Origin: Cryptomeria japonica
Lineage: Eukaryota > Streptophyta > Pinopsida > Cupressales > Cupressaceae
Assembly: GCF_030272615.1 (NCBI RefSeq)
Contig: NC_081406.1
Location: 400,224,939-400,288,938 of the forward strand
Reading direction: 5' to 3'
DNA length: 64,000 nt
Within the stretch, counting starts at the first letter, position 1. The number at the start of each line of letters is the position of its first letter. Made by a program: the position numbers and the translations under genes. The notes beneath the pieces are model-generated. The model was not told where the DNA came from. It worked only from the letters and a program-made list of their open reading frames with translations, and searched no databases. Shown here one piece after another: positions 23,101-35,345 of this stretch.

Positions 23101-24365
23101 TGTAAACACTTAAATTAATTATTTTAATTAATTAATTTAATTTCGTCATATAATTAATTTATTAATTATGTCGATCCCTATAGTTTCTCAATATTAATTA
23201 AAAATAATTAATATTGACACTATAGTCTAGTTATTGATTTATTCAATAAATCAATCTACCTTTATTCTTCTAAAATCCCTAAAATTAATTCTCTCTAAAT
23301 CTCCCCTTTAATTAATTAATCTCAATTAATTAATTGATCTAGGTGATTCCTACAAATCACCTTTTCCTAATCCATCATTAACCTAATGAATTCTTCTTGA
23401 AACCCCCTAATCTCACTTATCATTATTCTTCCAATTATTAATTCCCTCCACTCATTCTCTCTCCTAGTCAAATCCTCCTACAAATCCTATTTGTCCTAAT
23501 TCCACCTAATCATTCTTCTAATCCCTCCCCTAACGAGGTGCTAGTGGCTATTCCTTATGATTAGCCACAAAGTCATCTTCTTGTCTCTTCCATCCAACCA
23601 CCTTCCTTAAATGCCCTTTCCCTAGGTGAAAATCTCACAATCCTCTAAACATCTCTTCCTCCAAGGATTTTTTAATTCCTCCTTATTCCTCCAATCCCTA
23701 TGAATATCCTTTTTGAGGAATTTTTAATTCCTCATCCCCATCTCTCAAGGAATATTTTATTCCTTTTTCTTCCCTAGGCACATTGAGAAATCTTCCTAAT
23801 GAACCTTGAGGAGTGGGAGACAAGAAATGTCTTTAAGGAATATCTCTTGGTCTCCACACTTGCCTTATCACCTCCTATTGGGCCATGTGTGGGCTCACAT
23901 GGAATCCCGACCCTTCATCTTGGATCAATCCTAGCCCTCCATTTCTTCTCCTCTTCTCCTATAAATTGAGGACTCCACTCTCTTATTTCACATCTCCAAA
24001 TTAGCTAAGTTTATGTTGTCCAATTGAGTCTAATAAATCTTCCATAGCATCCAAACTCTACTTAATTTTCCAGTTATCCATCACTTAGTCAAAATCCCTC
24101 ATCCATTCCATCTAATCGTCTTGTGCACAATCTTGGAGAGCCATCCACATTCAACAACGGAGCCAATCCAATCAAGTCAAGGAGGGGCACAGCCTTGGCT
24201 TCATCAAAGGCTCAATCTGAAGGAGAAGGTATAAATTTGCAAGCTATAAATAGTTTTTTTGTGTTTTTATGTGCTTTGTTTAATGTTTTCATGTTTTTAT
24301 ATGTTTGAATGCTCTATTTGCATACTAACCACCTAATGACACCTTGCTTGTTTTTCCCCTCTTCA
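23101..24365 (+). repeat. 5' LTR of element A
   Basis: It begins TGTAAACACTTAAATT (a start at 23099 is also possible) and ends CTTCA, four bases before the primer site. A TATA box TATAAAT lies at 23960-23966 (CTCCTATAAATTGAGG). The 5' third is rich in AATTAATTAAT. No second copy is in the window. Confidence 0.6.
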
Positions 24366-24368
24366 TTT

Positions 24369-24386
24369 TGGCATGCCCGGTGGGAC
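24369..24386 (+). other. Primer-site region of element A
   Basis: TGGCATGCCCGGTGGGAC follows the LTR end after a T spacer. Elements B (43641) and H (14921) have near-identical sequences in the same position, so this is a conserved post-LTR site. I do not assign the tRNA. Confidence 0.65.
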
Positions 24387-25229
24387 CCACGTCCCTAAAA
24401 TTTAACTTTTTTTTTGAGTTTTTGTGAGCTTTTTGTCGCAGGTATCGGAACAGCGCGAGCGTCTGCAAATCAGTGCGAGCGACATAAGTTTTAGCACGTG
24501 CGCACGCGCTTTAGCGCGAGTGCTCAAAATTTTAACTCACCTTTTTTGCGGGATCCCAGAAGAGCACGAGCGCCACTGAAACAACGCTTCTGACAATTGC
24601 TTTTTCACATCTCCTTTCAGTTTAATGTTTTGGCGTATTTTCTATTTTTTATTACCTAATTAATAGCAAAAAACGCTAAAAAAGGAAAAAAAAAATCCAA
24701 GAAAAAGAATTTTTTTTTGTTAGTTAGTATCATTTTTGCAATCTTTTTTATTCAAAATTTCTGGTTCAGTGCGGGTGCTTTAGTGGTTTGGCGCTCATTT
24801 TTAAAATTTCAAATTTTCGGGTTTCTGTTTGTTGTTTTTCTTTGATAACCTATTTCAATGCGTACGCTCGCGTTTTGGCACGCCCAACTTTACATCAGCG
24901 CGACCGCAAGTATATTATGTTATTTTGAAATTTCCGTACAATACCTGTTGTTTTTAATTTTTTGCACTCTTTAGCGCATACGCAGGCATTTCAACTCCTG
25001 CTCAGGCACTTCAACGCGGGTGCCTGCAGAACAAAGCGAGCGTTGTTTCTGCAGACCTTTGTCTACTGATCAAAATTTTGAAATTTTTGCAGGTTTTTCG
25101 ATCTGTCCAAGACATCACCGTAAACTACTAACAGTTGTTTTGCAGCTCGCTTGCCAAAGAATGTATTGATTAAACTACTAATCATTTTGTTTTGTAGGTT
25201 GCCAAGGAGATACAAACAAATCTTGTGTC

Positions 25230-25269
<40 letters not shown>

Positions 25270-25405
25270 TTAGCTTAGGCACCTAGATTTAATAAGGAGG
25301 GTAAAAGAACAAAAGTACTTGATTTTTGTTTGGGAAAAGTGCGAAAGTAGGAGAGTATGCACTTGTCTATTTAAACAATCAGAAATCCCGACCTTTGGCA
25401 CTTTT
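24387..25405 (+). other. Leader of element A, first part, with CG-rich motif repeats
   Basis: The leader has scattered copies of a GCGCGAGCG-like motif between about 24445 and 25045 in otherwise AT-rich DNA. It is followed by GTTGCCAAGGAGATACAAAC (25199), which has a counterpart in element B (44009, GTTGCCTGAGGAGATTC). No coding frame is seen. Confidence 0.55.
25231..25269 (+). repeat. (ATT)13 microsatellite
   Basis: Thirteen uninterrupted ATT units lie in the leader of element A. Confidence 0.95.
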
Positions 25406-25774
25406 TGTTAGAGTAATTGGGTCTTTACTTGATTAATTAAACAATATTTGTTTAATTTTTTAAGTTCTCAATTATCTTTTTACACTTAAGCTAACATTAG
25501 GTGCATATAATTAATTATTTTAATTAATTATTATGTGCAAGCCTAGGGTTTTCCCTTTTTAGAGTTTATTGACCTATTAAAGGTTATTTTTGCTTTTCAT
25601 TGTATTATCTTTTCACAATACTTTTTGGTAAATTGGAGCTCTCATATTTTGAGAATAGTTTTCTGTGTTTTGTATGTTCTTCAGATTTTGCTTCATTGCT
25701 TCTCCTTATAACAGGTTATTCGGCTTGCAGCAGATCTTCAGGCTACTGTGGGGTTGTATTTCTCAACTCCTATA
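25406..25774 (+). repeat. 5' LTR of the copia element
   Basis: It begins TGTTAGAGTAATTG and ends CAACTCCTATA, immediately before the primer site. It aligns without gaps to 31264-31632. Confidence 0.95.
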
Positions 25775-25786
25775 TGGTACCAGATC
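25775..25786 (+). other. Primer binding site of the copia element
   Basis: TGGTACCAGATC directly follows the LTR and matches the initiator Met-tRNA site (TGGTATCAGAGC) at 10 of 12 bases. Confidence 0.8.
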
Positions 25787-26164
25787 TTAGATCTGCAGCT
25801 ACCTGTTCCTATTTTTGAGAATTTTTGCATTTGAAACAGATCTGGGGTTTCAGACATTTTTTTGTGTGCTTAGGGTTAAGGTTTTTTTTTTGGGTTTTTT
25901 TTAAAGCACTTTGGGCCTAAACGGACCTCACCATCATGCTCAGAAGGCCCAAAAACCCCTATAGTCATATAAAATTTGTCCATTTTTGACTCCTGAGCAT
26001 CTGGGTGATTTTTTTTCTCCTCACCAGGCCGTACGACCTTGGCACGCAAATCAAGAATTTTTATTTATTTTTTTGCCTTTTTACGGCATGCAGACCGATT
26101 TTTGGATTTTAAATCACAGTGAAAAAGGTAGGCGAAAAGTTTTTTTAAAAAAAGTTTTAGGGCA

Positions 26165-26490
26165 CTGGACTTGACTGTCTAGCGCCGTACAATGCCTGAA
26201 GGCCAGTCAGGCTAGCCCCACAGGCCTCGCCGGCCCTCCGGCCACCCCAGCCCCGCCGGCTGCAGTCTCTGGCCACCGTCGTCTCTCCGGCAACCTCGCC
26301 CGGCCTTCGATAGCCCCGCCCGCCTCCGGCCGCCGCCAACCATCCCTTCCGGCTACTTCGCCGATTGCTCCACCCCAGTGCCGCCGCCACCTCTACCCCA
26401 GCGCCACCACCACCTCCGCTCCGCTTCACCAGTTGCTCCGCTAGGCTGCACCATCGGAGCTTGGCTTCTTCACCGGAGCCCCTTACTTTC
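26165..26490 (+). other. GC-rich block in the copia leader
   Basis: About 325 bases rich in CCGCCGCC, CCGGCC and CACCACC repeats stand out sharply from the AT-rich surroundings, with many CpG sites. It lies in the untranslated leader, about 545 bases before gag. An antisense frame (26540-26157) is a by-product of this composition. Confidence 0.7.
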
Positions 26491-27034
26491 CCTTTTTGAG
26501 AAGGGATTGGTTTTTTGGACCTAGATTGTGCATCTAGCATCGGATTTTGGCAAACGAATAGGCATCGGAAAGGTGATTTTGAGCTGGACCTCGTGGTGGT
26601 GGATTTTTTTTCTTGAATTTGCTATTTGACTATATTTTTTACCAGTCAAAGTCGGGCTTCCTTTTTGCACTTCCAGAGTCGTAGAATGGACAAACGGACT
26701 TCGTTTTTCGAAAACAAATAGACGTTGGAAAGCTCTCAGCATGATCTATTCAGATTTGTGATATTTTTTCTCAAAATTTTCATTAGGTACATGAGATATC
26801 AGTTTGAAGTTATTTTGCTTATGCACTACTTCCTTCTCATTACTATGTACTAGGGTTTGGGTTTCTCTATTGTGGGGGGGGTGTTTTTTCTCTCTTTCTA
26901 TAATTTATATCAGAAATCAAGAACACCTAAACTCTCAAAACAAACCAACCCTTCTGCATCTTCTGTCTATTCTGAAAGATCACATAATAAAAACAACCAA
27001 CAAGCAGGTGCAGGTGCATAGTTTTTTTGTTCTC

Positions 27035-30000
27035 ATGGCAGATCCTTCAGTTGAGTTGTTGACTTCACACAACTATCACACCTGGAAGCCCCTCATCATC
27101 AGGCTTCTTAGGGCACGAGGGTTGTGGGCTTCTGTGGATGAGGTTCAGCCAGTACTGCAGCATCCTTATGAGATTCTTATGCACCGGAACAAGCTAGATG
27201 AGGCCATGGGTTTGATCTCTTTGCATGTCTCTGACAGTCTTCTATTTCACCTTGATGAGTTGCTTACTCCTTGAGATATGTGGTTTAAGTTTGATTCTCT
27301 CTTCGGGAGGGTCAATGAGATTCGGGCATTACAGATTGAGGCAGAGTTGACTTCTTTGTCACCTGATTCCTTTCCCACTATTGAGGATTTTTTGAACAAA
27401 TTCAAGACTATTAGATTTGTTCTTTAGGGATGTGGAAAGAACAAGACTGATACACAGTGCATTCATTTGATTCTTTCAAAACTTCGGGGTCACTTTCAGT
27501 TTTTTGCCTCTGCTTTCTACTCCACCATGGATGGCTTGGGTACTCGTTTCAACATGCCTACCTTTGATGTCTTTTGTGAGTGATTGTCTCATGAGCAGTC
27601 TCATCTTTCTCAGCTGGATACGCTCTCAGGCTCCAAGAACAAAGCATTGGTTGCTCAGTCCTCTAAGGAGAAGGAGAAACAAAAGCAGAAACCGAAGCCA
27701 AAGAAGCCTTCTACAGGTAGTGAGAATTCCTCCAAGCCTACTCCTAAGTCTGATTCAAAACCATTTCCTCCCAAACAAGAGAAATCTTCACAGTCTGGTG
27801 AGTCTTCCTCCAAGACTAAGAAGAAATCATCAGACACTTGCAGTTTTTGTGGCAAGGAAGGACATCCAGTTTCCAGGTGTTGGAAACGATTAGAGGCTTT
27901 AGAGGAAGCCATGCAGCAGTGTCACATTTGCTCACCTCAAGCATCTTCTCCTTCCACAGGGAAAGGTCATGCTCTCATTGCTAGAGCTTCGACCTATGGG
28001 TCCACATGGATTCTAGATTCTGGTGCTTCTCACCATATGACACACACTCAGTAGTTGGTTACTTCTCTTGCCTCTTGTGGTATTTCACAGATTGCAGTGG
28101 GTGACTCAGTTCAACTTTCCATCTTGGGTTCAGGTTCTGTCTCTTTGGATGGGGGTACTCTACAGGATGTTTTGGTTGTCCCTGACATCTCGACGAACCT
28201 CCTGTCCATTTATCAGATTTGCCACTCTAGCTCTGGTAAGACAGTTGAGTTCTCACCACATGATGTGGTTATTCGGGACCTCCATGACCCTGATTTGGTT
28301 GTAGCTACTGGTAATGTGGATTCTGCATCTCGTCTCTACATATTTGATGAATTTGAGCCCTCTTCGGGTACAGGTTCATCTCTCATAGCACATGCAGATT
28401 CAGTGAGTAAGCTTTGGCATGAGCGATTGGGCCATGTCAATTACAGATATCTTCAGCAGATGAGTACACAGGCACTTGTTTTTGGGCTCTAGATTTCCTG
28501 CACTGATGGTGTTTGTCATGGTTGTGTGCTTGGCAAGCATCACAGAGATCCCTTTCTGAAGGGGAGAGCCTCTCATGCTTTGGCACCCTTGGAGTTGATT
28601 CACAGTGACCTCATGTCATTTCCCACTCCTTCTTTTTCAGGGTCCAAGTATGTACTCACGTTTATTGATGACTTCTCTAGACGCACATGGGTGTACTTTC
28701 TTAAGTATAAGTCTAATGTCTTTGATTCATTTTGAATCTTCAAGACATATGTAGAGAAGTAGTCTGACTGTTCTATTCAGCGTATACGCATAGATAATGG
28801 GGGGGGGAGTATGTGAATCATGCCTTTAGAGTTTTTTGCACTGAGCATGGTTTGCAGCATCAGTTTACTGTTCCCTACACCCCTCAGCAGAATGGTGTCG
28901 CTGAACGCAAGAACATAACTTTACGGGAGATGGCGAATTGTATGATTCAGTCCAGGTCCATGGATTCGTCTTTTTGGGCTGAGGCAGTCAATTGTGCCAA
29001 CTATATTTAGAATCGGATGCCTCACAAGGCTATTCGACATATGACTCCTGAGGAGGCTTGGTCTCATGACAATCTTGATGTTTCCTTTTTTCGAGTGTTT
29101 AGCAGTGAGGCATGGGCCTTTATTCCTGATGGAGCGGAAGAGCCGACCACTCATTTTTGTTGGCTACTGTGAGGATGTTAAGGCATACAGGTTGTTTGAT
29201 CCTGATTCAAGAGAGGTCCTGTTTTGACGAGATGTTCAGTTTGATGAGTGTCTTTTCACAGTGGATACCCTGACTCCAGTGTCTACTCCTTTGTCTCCTT
29301 CGACCTCTGCACCCCTTCAGGATCTTTTTGAGGATTATTCTGATGATGGTGTTGCTGATCCACCATCCCCACCTCCACCTGCTCCACCTCAGATGCCCAA
29401 GTGGGCTCGCCTTACTATTGAGGCAGCAGGTCCTATGGCCGGTGATCCTTCAGATACTCGTTGCACTCGTTCTCATACAGTGGGTTCCAGTCTTTTGAGT
29501 CATGCTATTTCAGATGATCCTCAAAAGTTTTCAGAGGTGACAGGTCACCTTGAGTGGGATTGTGCTATGGAGGAGGAGTATTCTTCTTTGATGAGGAATC
29601 ATACTTGGGATCTCTGTCCTCTTCCTAAGGGCAGAAAGATGGTTAAGTGTCGCTGGTTGTATCGCACTAAATATGTTGTTGATGGTTCCATTGATAAATA
29701 CAAAGCCTGTCTTGTTGCAAAGGGGTTTTCACATGTTGAGGGTATTGATTACTCTGAGACATTTGCCCCTGTTGCCAAGATGAATTCCATTCGCTTTGTA
29801 CTATCTCTTGCAGCTTCTCGGTGTTGGCCTATTTTTCAGATGGATGTGAAGAGTGCCTTCTTGCATGGGGATTTACAGGAGGAAATCTACATGGAACAAC
29901 CTTAGGGATTTGTGCAGGATAGTTCTTTGGTTTGCAGACTTCGGCGTTCATTGTATGGTCTCAAACAGGCCCCTCGGGCTTGGTATGAGAAGATGGACTC

Positions 30001-31050
30001 TTTCTTGCTCTCCCTTGGGTTCTCTCGCAGTCATTCTGATCACACAGTGTACATTCAACTTCTTGAGGGTGACATACTGATTCTTGTGCTATATGTTGAT
30101 GATCTTCTCATCATGGGTAGCTCATCCTCTATGATTCAGCATATTCAGCATGCCTTGATGGATCAGTTTGAGATGACAGATCTTGGTCTTTTGCACTATT
30201 TCCTTGGTCTTCAGGTGATTCAGTCTTTTGATGGGATCTCTCTCTACCAACAGAAGTATGCTCTTGACATGCTTCAGCGCTTCGGCATGCTTGATTGCAA
30301 GCTTGCTCCCACACCATTTTAGTCAGGGGTTATTTTGACTACAACTTGTCCCACTCCTTCAGTCGATTCTAAACTTTACAGGCAGTTGGTTGGCAGTTTG
30401 TTGTACCTGACTCACACCTGTCCTGATATTTCCTTTGCAATTGGTCTTGTCTCTCGATTCTCCCATGATCCTCATGAGAGTCATTGGCAAGCTGCCAAAC
30501 ATATTTTGAGGTACATTCAAGGCACTAGTTCTCATGGCATTCACTACACATCAGGGGACCCTCACATTGTTGGCTACACTGACTCAGATTGGGCTGGTGA
30601 TGTCACTGATTAGAAGTCTACTTCTGGTTTTGTTTTTTGTCTTGGCTCTAGTCCTATCACATGGTCTTGCAAGAAACAGACTGCTCATGCATTATCATCT
30701 ACAGAGGCTGAGTACTGAGCTGTTGTGCTCGCTAGTCAGGAGATCTTATGGCTTCGACAGTTGATGACTGAGTTTGGTTTTCCTCCTGATAGTCCCACTG
30801 TTCTTTGGTCTGACAATCAGAGTGCTATTCATATTTCACGCAACCCGATAGAGCATCAGCAGATGAAGCACATTGAACTTCACATGCATTTCATCCATCA
30901 GTTGATTCAAGACGGTGTTCTCATTCTGGAGTACATTCCCACTTCCGAGTAGGTTGTAGACATCTTCACAAAACCTTTTGCATCGCCGCGCTATCTTCAG
31001 TTGCGCTCTATGCTTGGGGTGAAGGAAGTTGTCCTTGGGGGGTCTTTATG
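27035..31050 (+). pseudogene. Ty1/copia gag-pol polyprotein, broken by 14 stops and two shifts
   Basis: From ATG 27035 one frame can be followed to a final stop at 31048. Gag starts MADPSVELLTSHNYHTWKP and has a CCHC knuckle (CSFCGKEGHPVSRC, about 27840). The protease shows WILDSGASHHMT (about 28011). Integrase has a zinc-binding start (LWHERLGH), DDFSRRTWVYF and QQNGVAERKN. Reverse transcriptase has [14 protein letters not shown] and LYVDDLLIMGS, and RNase H has STEAEY and DIFTKPF. Stops are at 27272, 27425, 27581, 28052, 28490, 28733, 28760, 29008, 29225, 29903, 30320, 30611, 30716 and 30950. Two shifts lie at the G-run 28799-28807 and near 29135. Length is about 1,340 codons, normal for a full polyprotein. 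Confidence 0.95.
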
Positions 31051-31254
31051 AGGCCTTCCTTCCTTCTTCTTCTTTCAGCATGTTCTTTTATCTCTTTTTG
31101 GAGAGGAGTTTTTTTCCCATTGGGTTTTCTCTTTTGTCTCCGTTTCATAGAGATTTCATTGTATTTGGGTATCTGATCAGGCCTTGTTGTCGGGACCCAT
31201 CTTTCATGCTTTCAGTAGTTGTTCTAGGTTTTAGCTTCTCCCTAAGTCTAGCTT

Positions 31255-31263
31255 AAGGGGGGG
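31255..31263 (+). other. Polypurine tract of the copia element
   Basis: AAGGGGGGG immediately precedes the 3' LTR. Confidence 0.85.
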
Positions 31264-31632
31264 TGTTAGAGTAATTGAGTCTTTACTCGATTAATTAAAC
31301 AATATTTGTTTAATTCTTTAAGTTCCCAATTATCTTTTTACACTTAAGCTAACATTAGGTGCATATAATTAATTATTTTAATTAATTATTATGTGCAAAC
31401 CTAGGGTTTTCCCTTTTTAGGGTTTATTGACCTATTAAAGGTTAATTTTTCTTTTCATTGTATTATCTTTTCACAATACTTTTTGGTAAATTGGAGCTCT
31501 CATCTTTTGAGAATAGTTTTTTGTGTTTTGTATGTTCTTCAGATTTTGCTTCATTGCTTCTCCTTGTAACAGGTTATTTGGCTTGCAGAAGATCTTCAGG
31601 CTAATGTGGGGTTGTATTTCTCAACTCCTATA
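31264..31632 (+). repeat. 3' LTR of the copia element
   Basis: It begins TGTTAGAGTAATTG after the G-run and ends CAACTCCTATA before CTTTT. Nine of the 14 differences from the 5' LTR are transitions. Confidence 0.95.
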
Positions 31633-33375
31633 CTTTTCTAGTTTGTTGAGTGCTTTCCTTTAGCGGGCCTGCCCTCTTGATTTGCTTAGGCATTGGTGAG
31701 AGGGGAATGACCCAAGTGAGTATGGTCGGACCTGGGCATTCAAACTCACTATAATAAATAGGCCTCTTGAGATGAAAGTTTCAGAGGACAGAGCTATTTG
31801 GGAGTTCACTCTCATATTGGGAATTTTGTAGGGCCTTTAGGTCTCAATCATGCTTGGTACTTTGAAGGGCTATAGGCCTCAATCGCGCTTGTGTGACTAC
31901 AAGGAGTAGTCTTTGAACAAAAATCCATATTAAGAACTCTAGGATTAGAGGCCACCCGATTCACCTCTGAAAGGTGGATAATCTTTGTGCAAGGGAGATA
32001 GTAACTCCCCCATGAGACTTGCCATATTGTGCCCCCATTAGCATTTAGATTTGACTAATACGGCGTTGGGAATCCATCGCGTGAGACCCAATGGCCATAT
32101 TCGGATTAGCTATTGGGTGTGCACCTGAGTCAGCAAGTAAAGGTTTTCCTCCTCAGCCAATTGCTTAGGGTAGCTTGATATGCTCGATGTGATTGTTTGA
32201 ATTAATGTCCAATGTGTTTGCTTTGTCTTCTTGCCAAGAGTAGAATTAGTCAACATCCTAGTCATTATCACCAAATTCAAGTCTAGTCCACATCATATTC
32301 AAGGTCATGTCCTAGTCACACAATTTTTTTGAACCAACATCAATCAAGTCCAAGTCATAACAAACTCAAGTCTTCCAAACAAATCCCAAACTACGTTGGA
32401 ACTCCGTCCATCTCATGTTTCATAAGCCCAAGTCATATAAGTATCCCAAAAATTCAATCCGCCGACCAATCAAGAAGAAGAAGCTCACACAAGCACAACT
32501 TATTAGACATCGAAAGTTTTGGTACACAAATCATAAACTCTTGCTTAAACATAGGACCTTTTTTCACCATTACCACGATTAAATCCATGGTCATAGCAAT
32601 GAGTTTGATGCTAGTGATGAATTAAGAGTATGTCCATCAAGGTTCTGGTTTGTCTTTTAACACCAACTATCATCAGAATCAGGGTGGTCACATCCCTTCA
32701 TACAACTTGCCATCCGAACCAATCATCTATTGAGTCATGTTCATGCCAAGGATAGCCTAGTCATCAAAATTTCTTCTAATCACCACTATCACCTCTCTTT
32801 GATCAATCATCCTCAATATTTCCTAAGGACTTAACACATCAATTTATCACAAATCAATCATCTTCAATCATCAAATCGATTCTCAAATCCAAATCAAATC
32901 ATCCTTTAATCCAATTTAACCTCACGTTAAGGTTTTATGCCTTGTGAAGTTTTATTTAAACCCCATCCTTAATCAATCAATCATTTGTCTTTTGTGCTTG
33001 AAGAAGAATCCTCTTCAAGCACATTCGCCCCATCCTTTGAGTCGATCAAGACTCTTATCTCACATCTTTACTTTTCTTAGGATCATTAGTCAATCCTTAG
33101 TAGAAGAGAGACTTTGATCATTATCCTAAGGTCTAAATTTTACCCAACTTGGTCATTACCTTGCTTGTGGTTTCATCAACATCTCCCACCTAAAATCCTC
33201 ATCCAAGGACTAAGGTGCAATCTTAATCAAATCTGTGTCCTAATCTAAGGGAATTTACTAATCAGTCAAATCCAATTTCAGCAAATCCAAATTGAATCCA
33301 AGATCCAAGATCCTTTCTAAGTCCTTTCATCAAATTTCTTCTTCCTCTAATCAATATTTCTAAGGCTATTCTTGT
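31633..33375 (+). other. Leader of element A, second part
   Basis: CCTTTAGCGGGCCTG (about 31660) and GAATGACCCAAGTGAGTA, ATAATAAATAGGCCTCT and GGGCTATAGGCCTC match the leader of element B (44211-44458). From about 31900 to the gag start no reading frame or known motif is seen; TCAAATC / CAAGTC-rich wording is frequent. Confidence 0.6.
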
Positions 33376-35345
33376 ATGGTCACAACTCGATCTCAAAAGA
33401 AAAAGATGTCCGAACAACAATATTGCATGTCGAACATTAGTGTCCTATATCAAGACTCTACACATGATCTTAGATAAAATGTGCAACCCACCATCCAAAA
33501 TCAACCACAAGAGGACCCTAATATGGTTGATCAAGGTGAACTCTTTCCGGAGGTGCGAACGTTTTTAGAAGATTTTTACAATCAAGAAATGTTGGAGAAA
33601 TTTATCCGACATAATCCTAGTGCTCTTCTAAAAACTCTCCTTGAAAATGGAGCTCATCTCTTCCCCGATTTTGATAGATCCATTCTTGGTCAACAACCAA
33701 AAGGAGACCTTGCTCCTACTCATGCCATCACACCCGTTCTCTAAACTCAATCAATTGCACCCTTGCCCATCATTCAGCCCCAATCAATAATGCCCACAAC
33801 ATCTGTCCCTGTGGTCTCCATTCCACCTTCTTCCTTCTTAGCAGCTATGCCAATATCAAATCCAATCTCGTTTATTCTCCAACATGCTTCTATGTCATCT
33901 TCTTCTACCCATCCATACATTTCTATTCCGCAATCCTCCATTCCGCTCAACAATGTCGCTATCTTCATTCAAGCTTCACTTCCTCCTATCACAATAATTT
34001 GCGGGTCGCAACCAAATGTTACTCAAGTTCCCGGGACATCGGTCATCACATCTCACATCCTCGCTTCCTCATCATATCAATACATTAGTGGTGGTGGTCC
34101 ACCTTCCATGACTCATCCGATTCTAGGGGCAAACACAAATTTATCATGTCCAAAATCCACAACAAGACCTCATTAAAGAAATCCAGGACATGAAAAACAT
34201 TATCAAAGACATGAAGGAGGGACTAACAAAAAAAAACCTTACTCATTTGAGGAATTATGTCCTTGTCCTTATGACCCGTCTATATCGGTTGCACCATACC
34301 CACCAGGGTTCGAAAAGCCTAAGTTGACAAAGTATGAGGGCAAAGGGGATCCCCAAGACCATGTTCATGAGTTTCAAATCTTATGTCAAGAAGTCTCCTA
34401 TAGTAACTTGTACCTCCGAAGGCTCTTCCCTAAGAGTATCACGGGAGATGCTCTTGCATGGTTCTCGTCCTTACCTTGAGGTTCTATCACCTCTTTCCTG
34501 GACTTAGTAGAAAAGTTCGTGGCTCACTATGCCTACAACGTTGCCATTGATGTTTCCATGATGGACCTTTGTAACACAAAACAAAGGCTTGGAGAGGCTT
34601 TCGTTAACTTCTTGCAAAGATGGCATCTTATCAAGAAATTCCAGTGGGACATGCCATAAAAACACCAAATTGAATTATTTCAAAAGAATATGTTGCCCGA
34701 ACTATCAATACCTTTAACATCTCAATGTATCAAATCTTTCCAAAAATTGACTGACAAGGGCCTATCTCTTGAACGTGTCTTGTTAGAGGAAGGAAACTTA
34801 AAACATTACCAAAAATCAAGTCAAAATTCTTCCTCTTACCATAATGATAAACCAAAATTTTGGTCCAAAAACAAGAACGTTGTCAATGATGGTGTGACTG
34901 ATGCAAAACGGGTTCAAACCGTGGCCGCTCCTCCAAAGCCCACCACCACCAATCGCCAATTCAACAATCAAAACAATTAAAATCAATCTCAAAAGCATCA
35001 TAATAATGTCTTAGTCCAGGGGCGACCACCCCGATCCAATAACAAGACTCCAAGAGATTTCACTCCTCTTGCCGAGCCCATTGAAGTTGTGTTTCAAAAA
35101 CTTGTCCAAGAAGGCGCAATGGTCTTTCCGATAACTCGCCTGTTTGACCCCAATCAACCCAAACCTAGGTGGTATAATAAGAATGAGTATTGTGAGTATC
35201 ATTGTATCAATGGGCATGATACATGAAAGTGTGTTTAGCTTAAAACATACATACAAGATCTCATTGATAGAGGTGAGTTGAGATAGCAACTTCAAAACTT
35301 GGTAACAACAATGAAAAACTCAAAATGTACTAGGAACCCTTCCCA
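33376..35345 (+). pseudogene. Gag of element A (Tat clade), broken
   Basis: ATG 33376 opens MVTTRSQKKKMS, a usual Tat Gag start. The capsid core lies at about 34309-34540 (LTKYEGKGDPQDHVHEF ... GDALAWFSSLP). The C-terminal knuckle at about 35185-35235 reads YCEYHCINGHDT followed by KC, the C-x2-H-x4-H-x4-C form typical of Tat/Athila. Stops occur at 33475 and 33742, then 34479, 34657, 34978, 35224, 35237 and 35284, plus at least one frameshift between 34176 and 34309. It would form the particle of element A but cannot be expressed intact. Confidence 0.85.

Larger units (their letters stand above)
25406..31632 (+). mobile_element. Complete Ty1/copia LTR retrotransposon inserted in the leader of element A
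   Basis: Two 369-bp LTRs (25406-25774 and 31264-31632) differ at 14 positions by my count (about 96% identity). They are flanked by the same target duplication CTTTT (25401-25405 and 31633-31637). A Met-type primer site follows the first LTR and a G-run polypurine tract precedes the second. Domain order gag, protease, integrase, reverse transcriptase, RNase H is that of Ty1/copia. The flanks join into sequence matching the leader of element B (44180-44230), which proves insertion into A. LTR ends are TG...TA rather than TG...CA. Confidence 0.96.

Noticed and set aside
22887-23105. Lys/Pro-rich 72-codon frame before element A
   Set aside because: No family match and it ends inside the LTR. 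Kept only as a note in the spacer entry.
26157-26540. 127-codon antisense frame rich in Gly/Arg/Ala
   Set aside because: It is produced by the GC-rich block in the copia leader, where stops are rare. No motif and no supporting context.
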